Shown here one piece after another: positions 63,548 through 64,000 of a stretch of DNA of 64,000 bases; position 1 is the first letter of the stretch; each line of letters starts with the position of its first letter. The notes below the pieces were generated by a model, which saw only the letters and a program-made list of their open reading frames with translations, was not told the origin of the DNA and ran no database searches. This stretch comes from Cyclobacterium amurskyense. Its GTDB lineage: Bacteria > Bacteroidota > Bacteroidia > Cytophagales > Cyclobacteriaceae. The stretch lies in the NCBI RefSeq assembly GCF_001050135.1, contig NZ_CP012040.1:2136001-2200000 (forward strand), written 5' to 3'. Position numbers and translations under genes: made by a program.

Positions 63548-63577
63548 TGTTTTTTATCAAGGTGGTCCAGAAGATGA

Positions 63578-63798
63578 TTTAACTCGGATTATGTAATAGG
63601 ATTTCTCCGTCCTGACAATAGTCAGGGGTTAAGCCTGTTCCGTGTTTACGGGAAGTGTTGCAATCGCAAGAAAAATCAGGCTGTTTGGAGATTTTTAGCA
63701 TAGCACCGCTATGGTGAAATTGAAAACAGCAACGAAGTGGCTGATTTTGAAGCGATTTCAGCACGTAATAGATTGTCTATTGCATATTTCGGGTTTAA
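63578..63798. repeat. MITE-like element, copy 3 (inverted)
   Basis: Reverse complement of copies 1 and 2; begins TTTAACTCGGATTATG and ends GCATATTTCGGGTTTAA. It lies in the 507-nt gap before tsaB, about 108 nt from its start. Confidence 0.87.
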
Positions 63799-63905
63799 GA
63801 ATCAAGTAACAAGGATTCCCGACCGCTTTGGAAAGTGATAGTATCTCCTATCTGTAGTTCCATTGCCTATTTAAGATTCAAATACGGTATTTATATAATA
63901 AGAAC

Positions 63906-64000
63906 ATGAGTAAAATTCTTTCGATAGAAACTTCAATAGCCGTTTGTTCCATTGCTATCCATGAAGACGGCAAATTGCTTGCTCTTTCCGAATTGCACCA
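63906..64000 (+). CDS. tsaB: tRNA threonylcarbamoyladenosine biosynthesis protein TsaB (5' part)
   Basis: 31 residues to the window edge: MSKILSIETSIAVCSIAIHE followed by DGKLLALSELH. The ILSIETS start is the family hallmark (ASKHA phosphate-1 motif). TsaB scaffolds TsaD in t6A formation. 3' part not in the window. Confidence 0.9.
   Translation, partial: MSKILSIETSIAVCSIAIHEDGKLLALSELH

Noticed and set aside
63579..63764. 61-codon frame inside MITE-like copy 3
   Set aside because: Lies wholly in the repeat and is not preserved in the other copies.

Overview
The window looks like a chromosomal segment of a marine-type Bacteroidota, most likely family Cyclobacteriaceae (Cyclobacterium/Algoriphagus-like). 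The evidence is a SusC/SusD pair, many lipoproteins with short lipoboxes, almost no Shine-Dalgarno sequences, a monomeric isocitrate dehydrogenase, DUF4199/DUF4221-type proteins, and AT-rich intergenic DNA. The genus is inference.

Layout. 1-7.0 kb: an AlkD-like repair protein cut by the window edge, a PBP4-like carboxypeptidase, and a SusD-SusC pair on the minus strand. 7.4-12.2 kb: a housekeeping run on the plus strand (cdd, esterase, waaA, rsgA, a phosphoribosyltransferase, panB), followed by icd. 14.7-22.1 kb: a sugar-oxidation module. On minus it has a Gfo/Idh/MocA oxidoreductase, a TIM-barrel isomerase, a lipoprotein cytochrome c and a DUF1080 (3-keto-disaccharide hydrolase-type) lipoprotein. 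On plus it has a NupG-like transporter, a GMC dehydrogenase and its Tat-exported small subunit. Together they read as: oxidise a sugar or glycoside at the periplasmic face, pass electrons to cytochrome c, cleave the keto-glycoside, import and isomerise the product. 22-35 kb: a metalloprotease-like lipoprotein, a TPR/SH3 protein, tRNA-Lys, a PSCyt1/PSCyt2/PSD1 dihaem protein paired with a DUF1501 protein, and small membrane and regulatory genes. 36-45 kb: large secreted proteins (an uncharacterised TIM-barrel-like protein, a MuiA-type protein with an inserted SusC-like module, a tandem esterase, a triple-Rid protein).

44.6-53.2 kb is the accessory part. It has four type II toxin-antitoxin loci, two of them with broken toxins, two DUF4221-like paralogues, a sulfatase, and many copies of a structured intergenic repeat. 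53.2-64 kb returns to core genes: a PHP metallohydrolase, two M16 peptidase subunits with LolA-like domains, an M61 peptidase, rpmH, rnpA, an S41 protease, and the start of tsaB.

The least explained signals are non-coding. (1) A ~215-bp MITE-like element occurs three times (1.98, 52.99 and 63.58 kb) with ~20-bp imperfect terminal inverted repeats. (2) A second repeat family is confined to 44.6-53.0 kb; its central hairpin shows compensatory changes between copies, and one copy appears to have truncated a toxin gene. I found no CRISPR array, no prophage and no intact transposase.
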